NCBI GenBank assembly: GCA_003173995.1 | Contig: PRDT01000045.1 | Location: 1 to 9,687 of the forward strand | Origin: Candidatus Levyibacteriota bacterium | GTDB taxonomy: Bacteria; Patescibacteriota; Microgenomatia; Levybacterales; UBA12049 | Reading direction: 5' to 3' | DNA length: 9,687 nt | Part shown: positions 1-5,251 of the stretch, in pieces | Numbering within the stretch: position 1 is the stretch's first letter | Layout of the letters: every line of letters begins with the position of its first letter | Notes under the pieces: model-generated | What the model was told of the DNA's origin: nothing | Databases searched by the model: none | Seen by the model: the letters and a program-made list of their open reading frames with translations, nothing else | Position numbers and translations under genes: made by a program

Positions 1-1472
1 AAATTAAAGGATTTACCTTTGACTCTGAAGAAGATGCATCTATCAAAGCTCCTCATTTTGTTATGTACGTGAAGGCACTCCTCGCCAAACAATTTGGCGA
101 TCAGATGGTTGAGAATGGGGGGCTTCAAGTAACGACAACGCTTGACTATGATATTGAGAAAAAGGCAGAAGAGGTTATTAAGACAGAAATTGATAATGAT
201 AAGGCACTTCATGTTGGAAATGGTGCAGCGATGGTTATGGATCCTAAGACAGGGCATATTCTTGCAATGGCAGGAAGTAAAGATTATTTTGGTGAGTCAC
301 AGCCAACAGGATGCACTCCAGGGAAAAATTGTGTATTCGAACCAAATGTAAATGCAGCTCTCTCTAATAGACAGCCTGGATCTTCCATGAAGCCTATCAT
401 GTATGCAACTTCTTTTGAGAAAGGCTACACACCCGCAACGGTCTTGATGGATGTGAAGACAGACTTCCCAAGTGGTGATCCCACTAATCCTAATTACACT
501 CCGGTCAATTACGATGGGAAGTTCCGTGGTCCAGTACAGGTGAGATTTGCTCTTGGTAATTCGTTGAATGTACCTGCTGTCAAAATGCTTGCAAAAGTAG
601 GGGTGAAAGATACCATGCAGACAGCATATGACATGGGTATTACTAATTGGGAACCAACAACAGATAATGTGTCTCATGTTGGACTTTCCTTAGTCTTGGG
701 AGGACGTGAGACCACCCTTCTTCAAGAGGCAACAGCATATGGAGTTTTTGCAACAGGAGGTATGAAACATGATCCAATCGCCATCTTAAAAGTAACAGAT
801 AGTAAAGGAAATGTGTTATATGAAAATCACGACAAGCCTGGTACCAAAGTGCTTTCTCCAGATGTCACCTTCCTTATTTCTCACATTCTTCTTGATAATA
901 ATGCTCGTACGATGGAATTTGGTCCAAATTCTTCTTTGGTAGTTCCTGGCAAGACAGTTTCTGTAAAGACCGGAACAACCGATGACAAGCGTGATAACTG
1001 GACATATGGCTATACGCCGTCTTATGTTGTTGGTGTATGGGTCGGAAATAATGACAATAGTCCAATGAGTCCAACGCTTGCATCAGGTATTACCGGTGCT
1101 GCTCCAATTTGGAATAAAATTATGACTTTTGTCTTAAAGGGTAAGTCCGATGAACCTCCAGTAAAGCCTGATAATGTGAATGCCGTGACAGTAGATGCAC
1201 TTTTTGGAGGGCTTCCTGTTGATGGCCAGCCAACAAGATCAGAATACTTTATTAAAGGGACCGAGCCAACAACCCAAGCGTCAGTTTATAAGAAAAAAGA
1301 TGATAAGACCTATTTTGTTGTTCATGAAGACGATCCAGTGAGTACAGATGGACAAAATAGATGGCAAGCAGGTATTGATCAGTGGATTAAGGATACTCAT
1401 TCGGCAGCGGATTATCAGTGGTATCCCCCATCAGAGCTTTTGAGTCCGACCCCAACTCCTACGCCGCACTAA
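1..1472 (+). CDS. Class A penicillin-binding protein, C-terminal part with complete transpeptidase domain (5' end outside window)
   Basis: This is the 3' part of a bifunctional peptidoglycan glycosyltransferase/transpeptidase that acts outside the membrane and cross-links cell-wall peptides. The reading frame is open from base 3, and the segment around bases 39-66 (IKAPHFVMYVK) is typical of the region just before the transpeptidase domain, so the ATG at 63 is internal and the glycosyltransferase domain lies upstream. All three penicillin-binding motifs are present: SSMK (codons 381-392, Ser nucleophile at 381-383), SLN (561-569) and KTG (966-974), followed by TYGYTPSYVVGVWVGNND. After the catalytic domain comes a tail of about 100 residues ending in a Pro-Thr repeat (SPTPTPTPH), probably a flexible surface tail. 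The gene converges on the hydrolase gene with only 12 bases between the stop codons and no obvious terminator. The family is certain; the substrate subclass cannot be read from this fragment. Confidence 0.95.
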   Translation, partial: IKGFTFDSEEDASIKAPHFVMYVKALLAKQFGDQMVENGGLQVTTTLDYDIEKKAEEVIKTEIDNDKALHVGNGAAMVMDPKTGHILAMAGSKDYFGESQPTGCTPGKNCVFEPNVNAALSNRQPGSSMKPIMYATSFEKGYTPATVLMDVKTDFPSGDPTNPNYTPVNYDGKFRGPVQVRFALGNSLNVPAVKMLAKVGVKDTMQTAYDMGITNWEPTTDNVSHVGLSLVLGGRETTLLQEATAYGVFATGGMKHDPIAILKVTDSKGNVLYENHDKPGTKVLSPDVTFLISHILLDNNARTMEFGPNSSLVVPGKTVSVKTGTTDDKRDNWTYGYTPSYVVGVWVGNNDNSPMSPTLASGITGAAPIWNKIMTFVLKGKSDEPPVKPDNVNAVTVDALFGGLPVDGQPTRSEYFIKGTEPTTQASVYKKKDDKTYFVVHEDDPVSTDGQNRWQAGIDQWIKDTHSAADYQWYPPSELLSPTPTPTPH

Positions 1473-1484
1473 AAGTCTAGGAAG

Positions 1485-2378
1485 TTATTTGGTAAGCCAA
1501 GAAGTTATAACTTTCACTAATTCTTCTTCTTTTCCTAAGAAATTATGAACCGCGTCTTTCACAATATGAGTTTGAAGATTTTTTGAAACAGAATTCTTTT
1601 TGAGAAGTTCTATTGCCTTTTCTTGTTTAATGCCAGTTGCAGCATCATTTTCGGGATTAATAATGAGCATGGGTAATGTGACTTTATTAAAGTTCTTATA
1701 CTCTACTTCAGGATGAGTGCCATTAAAGACAAAAGAATTGGTATTTGGGTTAGTATAGTTCCAAAAAGTCGCAGCAGAGACTGGACAATTACTCCAAAGT
1801 CTGACCGGCATAAGCTCTTTCGCTTTTCCTTGATCTATCATTTGTTTGGCTACTAAAGACCACTTTTCCCAATCTGGTACTGCAGTGTCAAATTGGTATC
1901 TGACATCAGCAGTTGTGAGAAGAATAACTTTTTTTACTTTATGGTCTGGGGTATTCACCAAGTAATAACACATTTTATGAGGGCCAAGACTATGTCCTTG
2001 AAGAATAATTTCCTCATAGCCCATGTCCAAAACATAATCAATAACTCCCTGTATATCGAATTTGGCATTTTCTAAAATGTCATAGACAGAACCTCCCTGC
2101 TCCCAGACAAAACCAGAAGATGTTCTTTTCAGCAGATCTGCCATGTAGTCATGTCCGCGATTGTTGTATGCAAGGAAAGCATAACCGTGAAGAGGATATG
2201 TATTACCCATGAGAGGGATGAAATGATTTTGGATAAAATGGCCTTCTTTCCCATGAGTATGAATAACAATCTTTTTTGTTGGCTCTGTGGGCTCAAAAAG
2301 AATACTATCCAACTCAATTCCATCTGTCGAGTATGGCTTATGAAGAGAGATCTTTATCTTATTATTTGCCGCTTTCAT
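1485..2378 (-). CDS. Alpha/beta hydrolase fold protein
   Basis: A cytoplasmic serine hydrolase of the alpha/beta fold, 297 residues from the ATG at 2378. In the numbering of the longest frame (TTG at 2393) the nucleophile elbow is GHSLG at 133-137 (Ser135), the likely acid is Asp250 in NPENDAATG, and the likely His is His283 in AVHNFLG. The segment HTHGKEG at 45-51 fits the oxyanion-hole turn. I see no signal peptide or membrane segment. The ATG is preferred over the TTG five codons upstream because the TATAAT box overlaps the first codons of the longer frame. The substrate is unknown: the fold covers esterases, lipases and peptidases, and no motif decides between them. It is transcribed divergently from the Nudix gene. 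The name covers fold and catalytic triad only. Confidence 0.85.
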   Translation of the reverse strand: MKAANNKIKISLHKPYSTDGIELDSILFEPTEPTKKIVIHTHGKEGHFIQNHFIPLMGNTYPLHGYAFLAYNNRGHDYMADLLKRTSSGFVWEQGGSVYDILENAKFDIQGVIDYVLDMGYEEIILQGHSLGPHKMCYYLVNTPDHKVKKVILLTTADVRYQFDTAVPDWEKWSLVAKQMIDQGKAKELMPVRLWSNCPVSAATFWNYTNPNTNSFVFNGTHPEVEYKNFNKVTLPMLIINPENDAATGIKQEKAIELLKKNSVSKNLQTHIVKDAVHNFLGKEEELVKVITSWLTK

Positions 2379-2384
2379 AGTGCA

Positions 2385-2413
2385 ATTATACAATTCTTTT
2401 ATCTTGGTGGCAA
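2385..2413 (-). promoter_or_regulatory. Sigma70-type promoter of the hydrolase gene, probably leaderless
   Basis: On the minus strand, TTGCCA (2413-2408, 5 of 6 to TTGACA) is followed after 17 bases by a perfect TATAAT (2390-2385). Only six bases separate the -10 box from the ATG at 2378, so transcription should start at or next to the start codon. There is no room for a Shine-Dalgarno. The -35 box overlaps that of the divergent Nudix promoter. Confidence 0.7.
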
Positions 2414-2435
2414 TTTATAGACTATTTGCTATACT
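2407..2435 (+). promoter_or_regulatory. Extended -10 promoter of the Nudix gene, probably leaderless
   Basis: TATACT at 2430-2435 is preceded by TGC, giving an extended -10, with a weak -35 GTGGCA (2407-2412, 4 of 6) at a 17-base spacing. The ATG at 2444 follows eight bases after the -10 box, so the transcript should begin within about two bases of the start codon. It shares -35 bases with the opposite hydrolase promoter. Confidence 0.55.
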
Positions 2436-2443
2436 CTTTTCTG

Positions 2444-2944
2444 ATGGATACGTATAAAGGGTATGTTATCCCCTACACTATTTGCTTTTGTCTGTCTGGT
2501 GAAAAAGTCCTCATGATTTATCGATATAAATACCCTAATGAGAGGAAATGGAACGGTCTTGGTGGTAAATTAGAAGAAGGTGAAAATCCTCTTGTCTCTG
2601 TTATTCGCGAAGTGCAAGAGGAAGCAGATTTAGATATTAGTAAATCTGACATTCATTATGGAGGCATTGTGACATGGGATACGCATACTGAGCAAAATGG
2701 CAAAGCAATGTATGCATATACTGTGGAACTTGGTGAAAATGCTATTTTTCCAGACCAAGAAATTCGGGAAGGAATACTTGGGTGGAAAGATATTTCTTGG
2801 GTTATAGACAAGTCCAATGATGCTATTGTTGGGAATATCCCCTATTTTCTACCACTAATGCTTGAGAAAGATGCTCCTCAACATTTTCATTGTGAGTGGA
2901 GTAAAGAGAATATTTTAGAAAAATTCACTGTTGAACCTCTCTAA
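2444..2944 (+). CDS. Nudix hydrolase, MutT/MTH1-like (probable oxidised-nucleotide diphosphatase)
   Basis: A 166-residue Nudix protein. From the ATG at 2444 the Nudix box is GKLEEGE-x7-REVQEEADL, which matches GX5EX7REUXEEXGU except that Asp replaces the second conserved Gly. The preceding WNGLGGKLEEGE resembles the same region of MTH1 (NUDT1) and related 8-oxo-dGTP diphosphatases, so hydrolysis of a damaged nucleoside triphosphate to the monophosphate is the best guess; other nucleotide substrates remain possible. The frame can be extended upstream to a TTG at 2426, but the -10 box lies inside that extension, so the ATG is preferred. The stop is 13 bases from the terminator stem of the converging RNA unit. 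The C-terminal 40 residues (HFHCEWSKENILEKF) fit the usual tail of this subgroup. Confidence 0.88.
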   Translation: MDTYKGYVIPYTICFCLSGEKVLMIYRYKYPNERKWNGLGGKLEEGENPLVSVIREVQEEADLDISKSDIHYGGIVTWDTHTEQNGKAMYAYTVELGENAIFPDQEIREGILGWKDISWVIDKSNDAIVGNIPYFLPLMLEKDAPQHFHCEWSKENILEKFTVEPL

Positions 2945-2953
2945 TTTTCCAAT

Positions 2954-3025
2954 AAAAAAGCACCACGAGAAAAAGAAAACGACCGAAAAGGTCGGTACGG
3001 ACGAATCCGCAAATCAATGGTGCTT
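2954..3025 (-). terminator. Branched three-way-junction terminator of RNA unit 1
   Basis: The outer stem of 8 bp pairs 2958-2965 (AAGCACCA) with 3018-3025 (TGGTGCTT). Inside are two hairpins: 2980-2984/2990-2994 (5 bp) and 2998-3001/3006-3009 (4 bp). On the minus strand the outer stem is followed by six T at 2959-2954, which makes it an intrinsic terminator. The inner CGACC/GGTCG hairpin is itself followed by a T-rich tract, so a terminator is nested in a terminator. Confidence 0.7.
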
Positions 3026-3094
3026 AGTGTATTTGGTCTTCTACGAGACGACGTTTGCGAGCTTATTTCGCGTGGTCATCAATACTCTGAGAAT

Positions 3095-3123
3095 GGTGAA
3101 TCGAGGGGCGGTTCTCTATCACC
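3095..3123 (-). ncRNA. 3' hairpin with C-rich loop, unit 1 (loop partner of the 5' junction)
   Basis: GGTGA/TCACC (3095-3099 with 3119-3123) encloses GAG/CTC (3103-3105 with 3114-3116). The loop at 3106-3113 reads AACCGCCC on the minus strand. It lies eight bases after the ORF stop codon, and its loop is complementary to the loop at 3509-3514. Confidence 0.6.
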
Positions 3124-3131
3124 TGTAGCGG

Positions 3132-3467
3132 TTAAGCTACAATGGAATGTGCTTCACTCATCTCCCTTCTATCGGTTTCCAACCAATTGTCTAGAGTCGA
3201 GCTGCTTGGCACCTCAAAGAAGCGACAAGTCTTGAAGGCTCCTGCCTTTCGCAATCTCATGAGGAGGTTGAAGTTGTCTTCATTCAGCCAGACGAGTCGT
3301 CGCGGCCTACCATACCCCAAAAGCGCTAGAGCTTCTTCCTTCACCTCGAAATACACAGTCAGATGACTCTGACAGGTTGCTCGACTCACCAAAGCCCGGA
3401 AAGAGGTTGCTCTCCCGAGTGGTGTCGCGTGGGCTTCGAGTGCCCTGAGTACCGCGTGCTTCGCCAT
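3132..3467 (-). CDS. Uncharacterised small protein of RNA unit 1 (paralogue of the unit 2 protein)
   Basis: A 111-residue protein of unknown function. The start is set at ATG 3467 because CGGAGGA lies about six bases upstream, a strong Shine-Dalgarno; the frame can be extended 25 codons to 3542, but that extension would run through the three-way junction. No signal peptide or membrane segment is visible. It aligns with the unit 2 protein along most of its length: ALEA..PL..AT near the N-terminus, V.YFE..EEAL.L.G in the middle, then L.E..F..L and a final W.E.....E region. The mixture of alternating hydrophobic and charged segments suggests a small alpha/beta fold. There are two Cys (Cys32 and Cys77) but no metal motif. 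The gene is GC-rich against an AT-rich background, which suggests origin elsewhere or different selection. Real expression is likely from promoter, Shine-Dalgarno and the conserved paralogue. Confidence 0.7.
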   Translation of the reverse strand: MAKHAVLRALEAHATPLGRATSFRALVSRATCQSHLTVYFEVKEEALALLGYGRPRRLVWLNEDNFNLLMRLRKAGAFKTCRFFEVPSSSTLDNWLETDRREMSEAHSIVA

Positions 3468-3498
3468 TGATCTTCCTCCGTTTTGGTTGACAAGATGT

Positions 3499-3543
3499 CG
3501 TGTCACTACCGCCCGTAGTGTGTTCCCATCACACAATGACACG
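3499..3543 (-). ncRNA. Three-way junction before the ORF, unit 1
   Basis: The outer 7-bp stem pairs 3499-3505 (CGTGTCA) with 3537-3543 (TGACACG). Arm b pairs CTAC 3506-3509 with GTAG 3515-3518; on the minus strand its loop is GGGCG. Arm a pairs TGTG 3519-3522 with CACA 3530-3533 and has minus-strand loop ATGGGAA. The same layout, including an A-GGG loop in arm a, occurs before ORF 2 with different stem bases. Confidence 0.7.
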
Positions 3544-3582
3544 TGGGTAGCAAGAAATATTTAGTATTCCCTCCTATCCACG
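3542..3582 (-). ncRNA. Long hairpin in the leader of unit 1
   Basis: CGTGGGTAG (3542-3550) pairs with CTATCCACG (3574-3582), 9 bp with one G:U, around an AT-rich interior with an AATA/TATT stem (3556-3559 with 3565-3568). It abuts and shares two bases with the three-way junction. The GGG..TA and TATCC blocks recur in units 2 and 3. Confidence 0.6.
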
Positions 3583-3623
3583 AGCCATTATGTTAAAGAG
3601 TAATCGTAGAATTTATTAATGAG

Positions 3624-3657
3624 CTATTCTCACAATAGATAAGCGCAAATTGCTTAT
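3624..3657 (-). other. Two small hairpins at the 5' end of the unit 1 leader
   Basis: ATAAGC 3639-3644 pairs with GCTTAT 3652-3657 (loop of 7), and CTATT 3624-3628 pairs with AATAG 3634-3638 (loop of 5). They lie just downstream of the predicted transcription start. Units 2 and 3 also begin with a stem at this place, so this may be part of the fold. Confidence 0.45.
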
Positions 3658-3676
3658 ATCTTGAAAGAATGGAAGC

Positions 3677-3705
3677 ATTATACGCTTATAAGACATGAAA
3701 ATCAA
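3677..3705 (-). promoter_or_regulatory. Sigma70-type promoter of RNA unit 1
   Basis: Minus strand: TTGATT (3705-3700, 4 of 6), 17-base spacer, perfect TATAAT (3682-3677). Predicted start near 3670, about 200 bases before the ORF. It begins some 20 bases after the terminator stem of unit 2. Confidence 0.65.
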
Positions 3706-3716
3706 AATATAGGTCT

Positions 3717-3796
3717 AAAAAGAAAAGGGCACCATGAAAAAGAAGACGACTGAAAAGTCGCTGCAGCATGTGCTGCTCTCCCATTTTCGGGTGCCC
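3717..3796 (-). terminator. Branched three-way-junction terminator of RNA unit 2
   Basis: The outer stem GGGCACC (3727-3733) pairs with GGTGCCC (3790-3796). Inside are CGACT/AGTCG (3747-3751 with 3756-3760; GAAA tetraloop on the plus strand) and GCAGC/GCTGC (3763-3767 with 3772-3776). On the minus strand the outer stem runs into TTTTCTTTTT (3726-3717). The layout and the CGAC/GTCG hairpin with its adjoining A/G-rich strand match unit 1. Confidence 0.7.
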
Positions 3797-3830
3797 AAGA
3801 TAAGTCCTTGTATATGTCTGCGTGACAAAG

Positions 3831-3870
3831 TTCGATAATATCGAGTATTTGGTTCGATTTTATTCGAGTA
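3831..3870. repeat. Pair of palindromic TTCGAT..TCGAGTA repeats
   Basis: TTCGATAATATCGAGTA (3831-3847) and TTCGATTTTATTCGAGTA (3853-3870) repeat with a 22-base offset. The first copy contains a perfect odd palindrome, TCGATA-A-TATCGA. They lie in the linker between ORF 2 and its terminator. This could be a DNA-binding site or two small RNA stems. Confidence 0.5.
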
Positions 3871-3915
3871 ATTTCCAAAGCGCTAGTTGCCTTGTATTTG
3901 TCTGATTCTATATCA

Positions 3916-3943
3916 GTGCAGAGACCGGGCGGTTCTCGTACAC
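3916..3943 (-). ncRNA. 3' hairpin with C-rich loop, unit 2
   Basis: GTG/CAC (3916-3918 with 3941-3943) encloses GAGA/TCTC (3921-3924 with 3934-3937). The minus-strand loop is ACCGCCCGG. It lies 16 bases after the ORF stop codon. Stem bases differ from unit 1, while the loop core CCGCCC is kept. Confidence 0.6.
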
Positions 3944-3959
3944 CTTAGCTGGCTAGGCC

Positions 3960-4310
3960 TTAGTAGACTTTACCAGCGAGTTTGCGCGCTCGTTCTACCT
4001 CCTTTCCGAGTTGTTCAATCCACTGAGTTAGACTCCATCGACTTACAGCGAAAAGCTGTAGCGTGACCAACATTTTGGCCTCATTTGCCCGAGTGAGCGC
4101 AGCGAACGTTTCTTCGTCGAGTGGGCGCAGGTATCCCTGGCTTAGCGACGCATCTCCGTCCGCAGCCCCAAACAGGCCGAGTGCCTCTTCTGTGGCCTCA
4201 AAATACGCAACGACATTGCTGCCGCCAGCTGACGTAGTAACCTCTTCCCAGGTCGCCCCGGTTAAAGGCTGTCCTTCGGCCTCGAGAGCCTCTAGTAGAA
4301 CACTTTTCAC
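3960..4310 (-). CDS. Uncharacterised small protein of RNA unit 2 (paralogue of the unit 1 protein)
   Basis: A 116-residue protein of unknown function, starting at GTG 4310, which has AAGGAG eight bases upstream. The frame is open for 30 more codons to 4400, but these would cover the three-way junction and half of the long hairpin, so the short form is preferred. It shares with the unit 1 protein ALEAEGQPLTGAT, V.AYFEATEEALGLFG, PLDEETFAALTRA and a C-terminal W.EQ....VERA helix. It has an insert of about ten residues (GDASLSQGY region) in the middle. Base composition is GC-rich. No membrane segment, metal site or catalytic motif can be recognised. The C-terminal third is rich in charged residues and probably helical. 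The function may be tied to its own structured mRNA, since every copy sits inside the same RNA frame; this is inference. Confidence 0.7.
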   Translation of the reverse strand: MKSVLLEALEAEGQPLTGATWEEVTTSAGGSNVVAYFEATEEALGLFGAADGDASLSQGYLRPLDEETFAALTRANEAKMLVTLQLFAVSRWSLTQWIEQLGKEVERARKLAGKVY

Positions 4311-4339
4311 GGATCTCTCTCCTTCGGATGGTTGGTGAG

Positions 4340-4377
4340 TCTGTACTCCGCCCGGACGTGCCCCTTCACAGTACAGA
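4340..4377 (-). ncRNA. Three-way junction before the ORF, unit 2
   Basis: The outer stem TCTGTAC (4340-4346) pairs with GTACAGA (4371-4377). Arm b is TCC/GGA (4347-4349 with 4354-4356) with minus-strand loop GGGC inside CGGGCGG. Arm a is GTG/CAC (4358-4360 with 4367-4369) with minus-strand loop AAGGGG, extended by a U:G pair only on the minus strand. Same layout as unit 1 with compensated stem changes. Confidence 0.7.
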
Positions 4378-4426
4378 TTAACTGGGGTATAAATGACCAA
4401 AAATTAGTCACTTATATCCCAGTTAA
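4378..4426 (-). ncRNA. Long hairpin in the leader of unit 2
   Basis: A near-perfect 20-bp stem pairs 4378-4397 with 4407-4426 around a nine-base loop. It starts TTAACTGGG and ends CCCAGTTAA, with one wobble and one mismatch on either strand. It directly abuts the three-way junction. It has no T-run on either side, so it does not look like a terminator. Confidence 0.7.
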
Positions 4427-4481
4427 GGTACTGGAGGGACTGTCCTGATAAGAATTTTTTCGCAGATGTAAATGTGCTTAG

Positions 4482-4516
4482 CTTATAAATACAGGCGCTT
4501 TTGCCTTTCTTATAAG
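4482..4516 (-). other. Hairpin at the 5' end of the unit 2 leader
   Basis: CTTATAA (4482-4488) pairs with TTATAAG (4510-4516), with an inner GGC/GCC (4494-4496 with 4503-4505). It starts within a few bases of the predicted transcription start, as in the other two units. Confidence 0.5.
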
Positions 4517-4525
4517 ACTGGCGGA

Positions 4526-4554
4526 ATTATACATGGATAACATACGAATAGCAA
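4526..4554 (-). promoter_or_regulatory. Sigma70-type promoter of RNA unit 2
   Basis: Minus strand: TTGCTA (4554-4549, 4 of 6), 17-base spacer, perfect TATAAT (4531-4526). Predicted start near 4519, about 210 bases before the ORF and about 25 bases beyond the terminator stem of unit 3. Confidence 0.65.
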
Positions 4555-4566
4555 GCTGTAGAGGCT

Positions 4567-4661
4567 CAAAACGAATGAAGGGGTACAAGTGGAAAAATGG
4601 CAGTTAGCCATGCAGCAGAGCTGCGAAAGTCCACGAGTACCCCTCGGATGATTCCTTCATT
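4567..4661 (-). terminator. Branched junction at the 3' end of RNA unit 3, probable terminator
   Basis: The outer stem GGGGTAC (4580-4586) pairs with GTACCCC (4637-4643), then GTGGA (4589-4593) with TCCAC (4630-4634). Inside are two hairpins: ATGGC/GCCAT (4597-4601 with 4607-4611) and GCAGC/GCTGC (4612-4616 with 4620-4624). AATGAA/TTCATT (4574-4579 with 4656-4661) can extend the base. The T-tract after the outer stem is weak (TTCATTCGTTTT), so termination is less certain than in units 1 and 2. Confidence 0.6.
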
Positions 4662-4771
4662 GTAGCCTGGATTGCTTTGACGCTTCTATTGTCATTGCTT
4701 CCAAATTGAACTGGGTTATTTTCAGTCGATTTGTCATTTCCTATTCGGATTTGAACGAGAATGAAGAATGA

Positions 4772-4791
4772 GAAGAGGTGCGGCTCTCTTC
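4772..4791 (-). ncRNA. 3' hairpin with C-rich loop, unit 3
   Basis: GAAGAG (4772-4777) pairs with CTCTTC (4786-4791). The eight-base loop is AGCCGCAC on the minus strand. It lies nine bases after the ORF stop codon. The loop carries the covarying CCGCAC. Confidence 0.6.
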
Positions 4792-4800
4792 CTGATTACC

Positions 4801-5148
4801 TTAGACTAGGCTGGTTGGGCCGTGTCCAAAGCTGGGTGGTTCGACTTTGAAGTTTGTAACCGCGTAATACAGGCACCGTGTTGGGCTTTTGGCTTTCACC
4901 AACCCCTGGAAGTGGAGGTACTGTCTCTCCCCGTCCAAAGGCATAGCCACTACCGCTTGGGCAGCAACCATTATCCCTAACAGTGCAAGCATGAGCTCGA
5001 GTTCGAAAGGTAACTCTTCGCTTATGCCTTCCGCGACGCCAAACAATCGTTCGCCTGGGTGCAGTTGCGCTACGAGCTGGTCGAAAGACCCTCCCTGCAG
5101 CTCGCGCAGTGTTGCACCTTTACCCTCAGCGTACTCTTTAAAGAGCAT
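4801..5148 (-). CDS. Uncharacterised small protein of RNA unit 3
   Basis: A 115-residue protein of unknown function, starting at ATG 5148 with AGGAGG six bases upstream; a longer frame to 5184 would run through that Shine-Dalgarno. Position, length, GC-rich composition and flanking RNA elements match the other two units, but sequence similarity is marginal. The segments FGVAEGISEEL..ALLG, PLDGE and C.YYAV could line up with FEVKEEALALLG, PLDEE and C.FFEV of its neighbours, which is too weak to claim homology. A hydrophobic stretch (ELMLALLGIMVAAQAVVAM, roughly residues 50-68) could be a buried helix or a single membrane helix; this differs from the other two. The C-terminus is Pro/Gly-rich (EPPSFGHGPTSLV). 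It is expected to be expressed from its own promoter, and possibly by read-through from pheT. Confidence 0.65.
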   Translation of the reverse strand: MLFKEYAEGKGATLRELQGGSFDQLVAQLHPGERLFGVAEGISEELPFELELMLALLGIMVAAQAVVAMPLDGERQYLHFQGLVKAKSPTRCLYYAVTNFKVEPPSFGHGPTSLV

Positions 5149-5187
5149 GTCATGCCTCCTAATTTTGGTGGTTGTTGAATACACACC

Positions 5188-5243
5188 TAAGGCTCTGACC
5201 GCACAGACTGTTTACCTCTCGCGAGGACCCCTATTCACAGCCC
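5188..5243 (-). ncRNA. Three-way junction before the ORF, unit 3
   Basis: The outer stem pairs 5188-5193 (AAGGCT) with 5238-5243 (AGCCCC): four Watson-Crick pairs plus two that are G:U only on the minus strand, which favours the ORF-sense RNA. Arm b is CTG/CAG (5194-5196 with 5203-5205) with minus-strand loop TGCGGT. Arm a keeps TGT..ACA ends and an A.GGGG segment but carries an extra hairpin, CCTC-GCGA-GAGG on the minus strand. Confidence 0.55.
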
Positions 5244-5251
5244 CTCTAGAA

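Larger units (their letters stand above)
2950..3670 (-). ncRNA. RNA unit 1: predicted transcript with embedded ORF
   Basis: Predicted transcript of about 720 nt from a start near 3670 (seven bases after the -10 box) to the T-run at 2959-2954. It carries a leader of about 200 nt, a 111-codon ORF and a 3' region of about 180 nt. Loop CCGCCC after the ORF (GGGCGG on the plus strand at 3106-3111) is complementary to loop GGGCGG before it (CCGCCC on the plus strand at 3509-3514). Confidence 0.6.
3717..4519 (-). ncRNA. RNA unit 2: predicted transcript with embedded ORF
   Basis: Predicted transcript of about 800 nt from near 4519 to the T-rich tract at 3726-3717, with a leader of about 210 nt, a 116-codon ORF and a 3' region of about 240 nt. 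The loop pair across the ORF is CCGCCC (3' side, plus-strand GGGCGG at 3927-3932) with GGGCGG (5' side, plus-strand CCGCCC at 4348-4353). Confidence 0.6.

Noticed and set aside
297..677. 126-codon minus-strand frame inside the penicillin-binding protein gene
   Set aside because: It is antisense to the transpeptidase domain with all catalytic motifs; the product is Cys/His-rich without family features.
3017..3235. 72-codon plus-strand frame across the 3' region of unit 1
   Set aside because: It overlaps the terminator, the C-rich-loop hairpin and the end of the unit 1 ORF in antisense and has no ribosome binding site.
3960..4400. Longer 146-codon form of the unit 2 protein starting at ATG 4400
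   Set aside because: The extra 30 codons cover the three-way junction and half of the long hairpin and do not match the unit 1 protein; the GTG at 4310 has its own AAGGAG.
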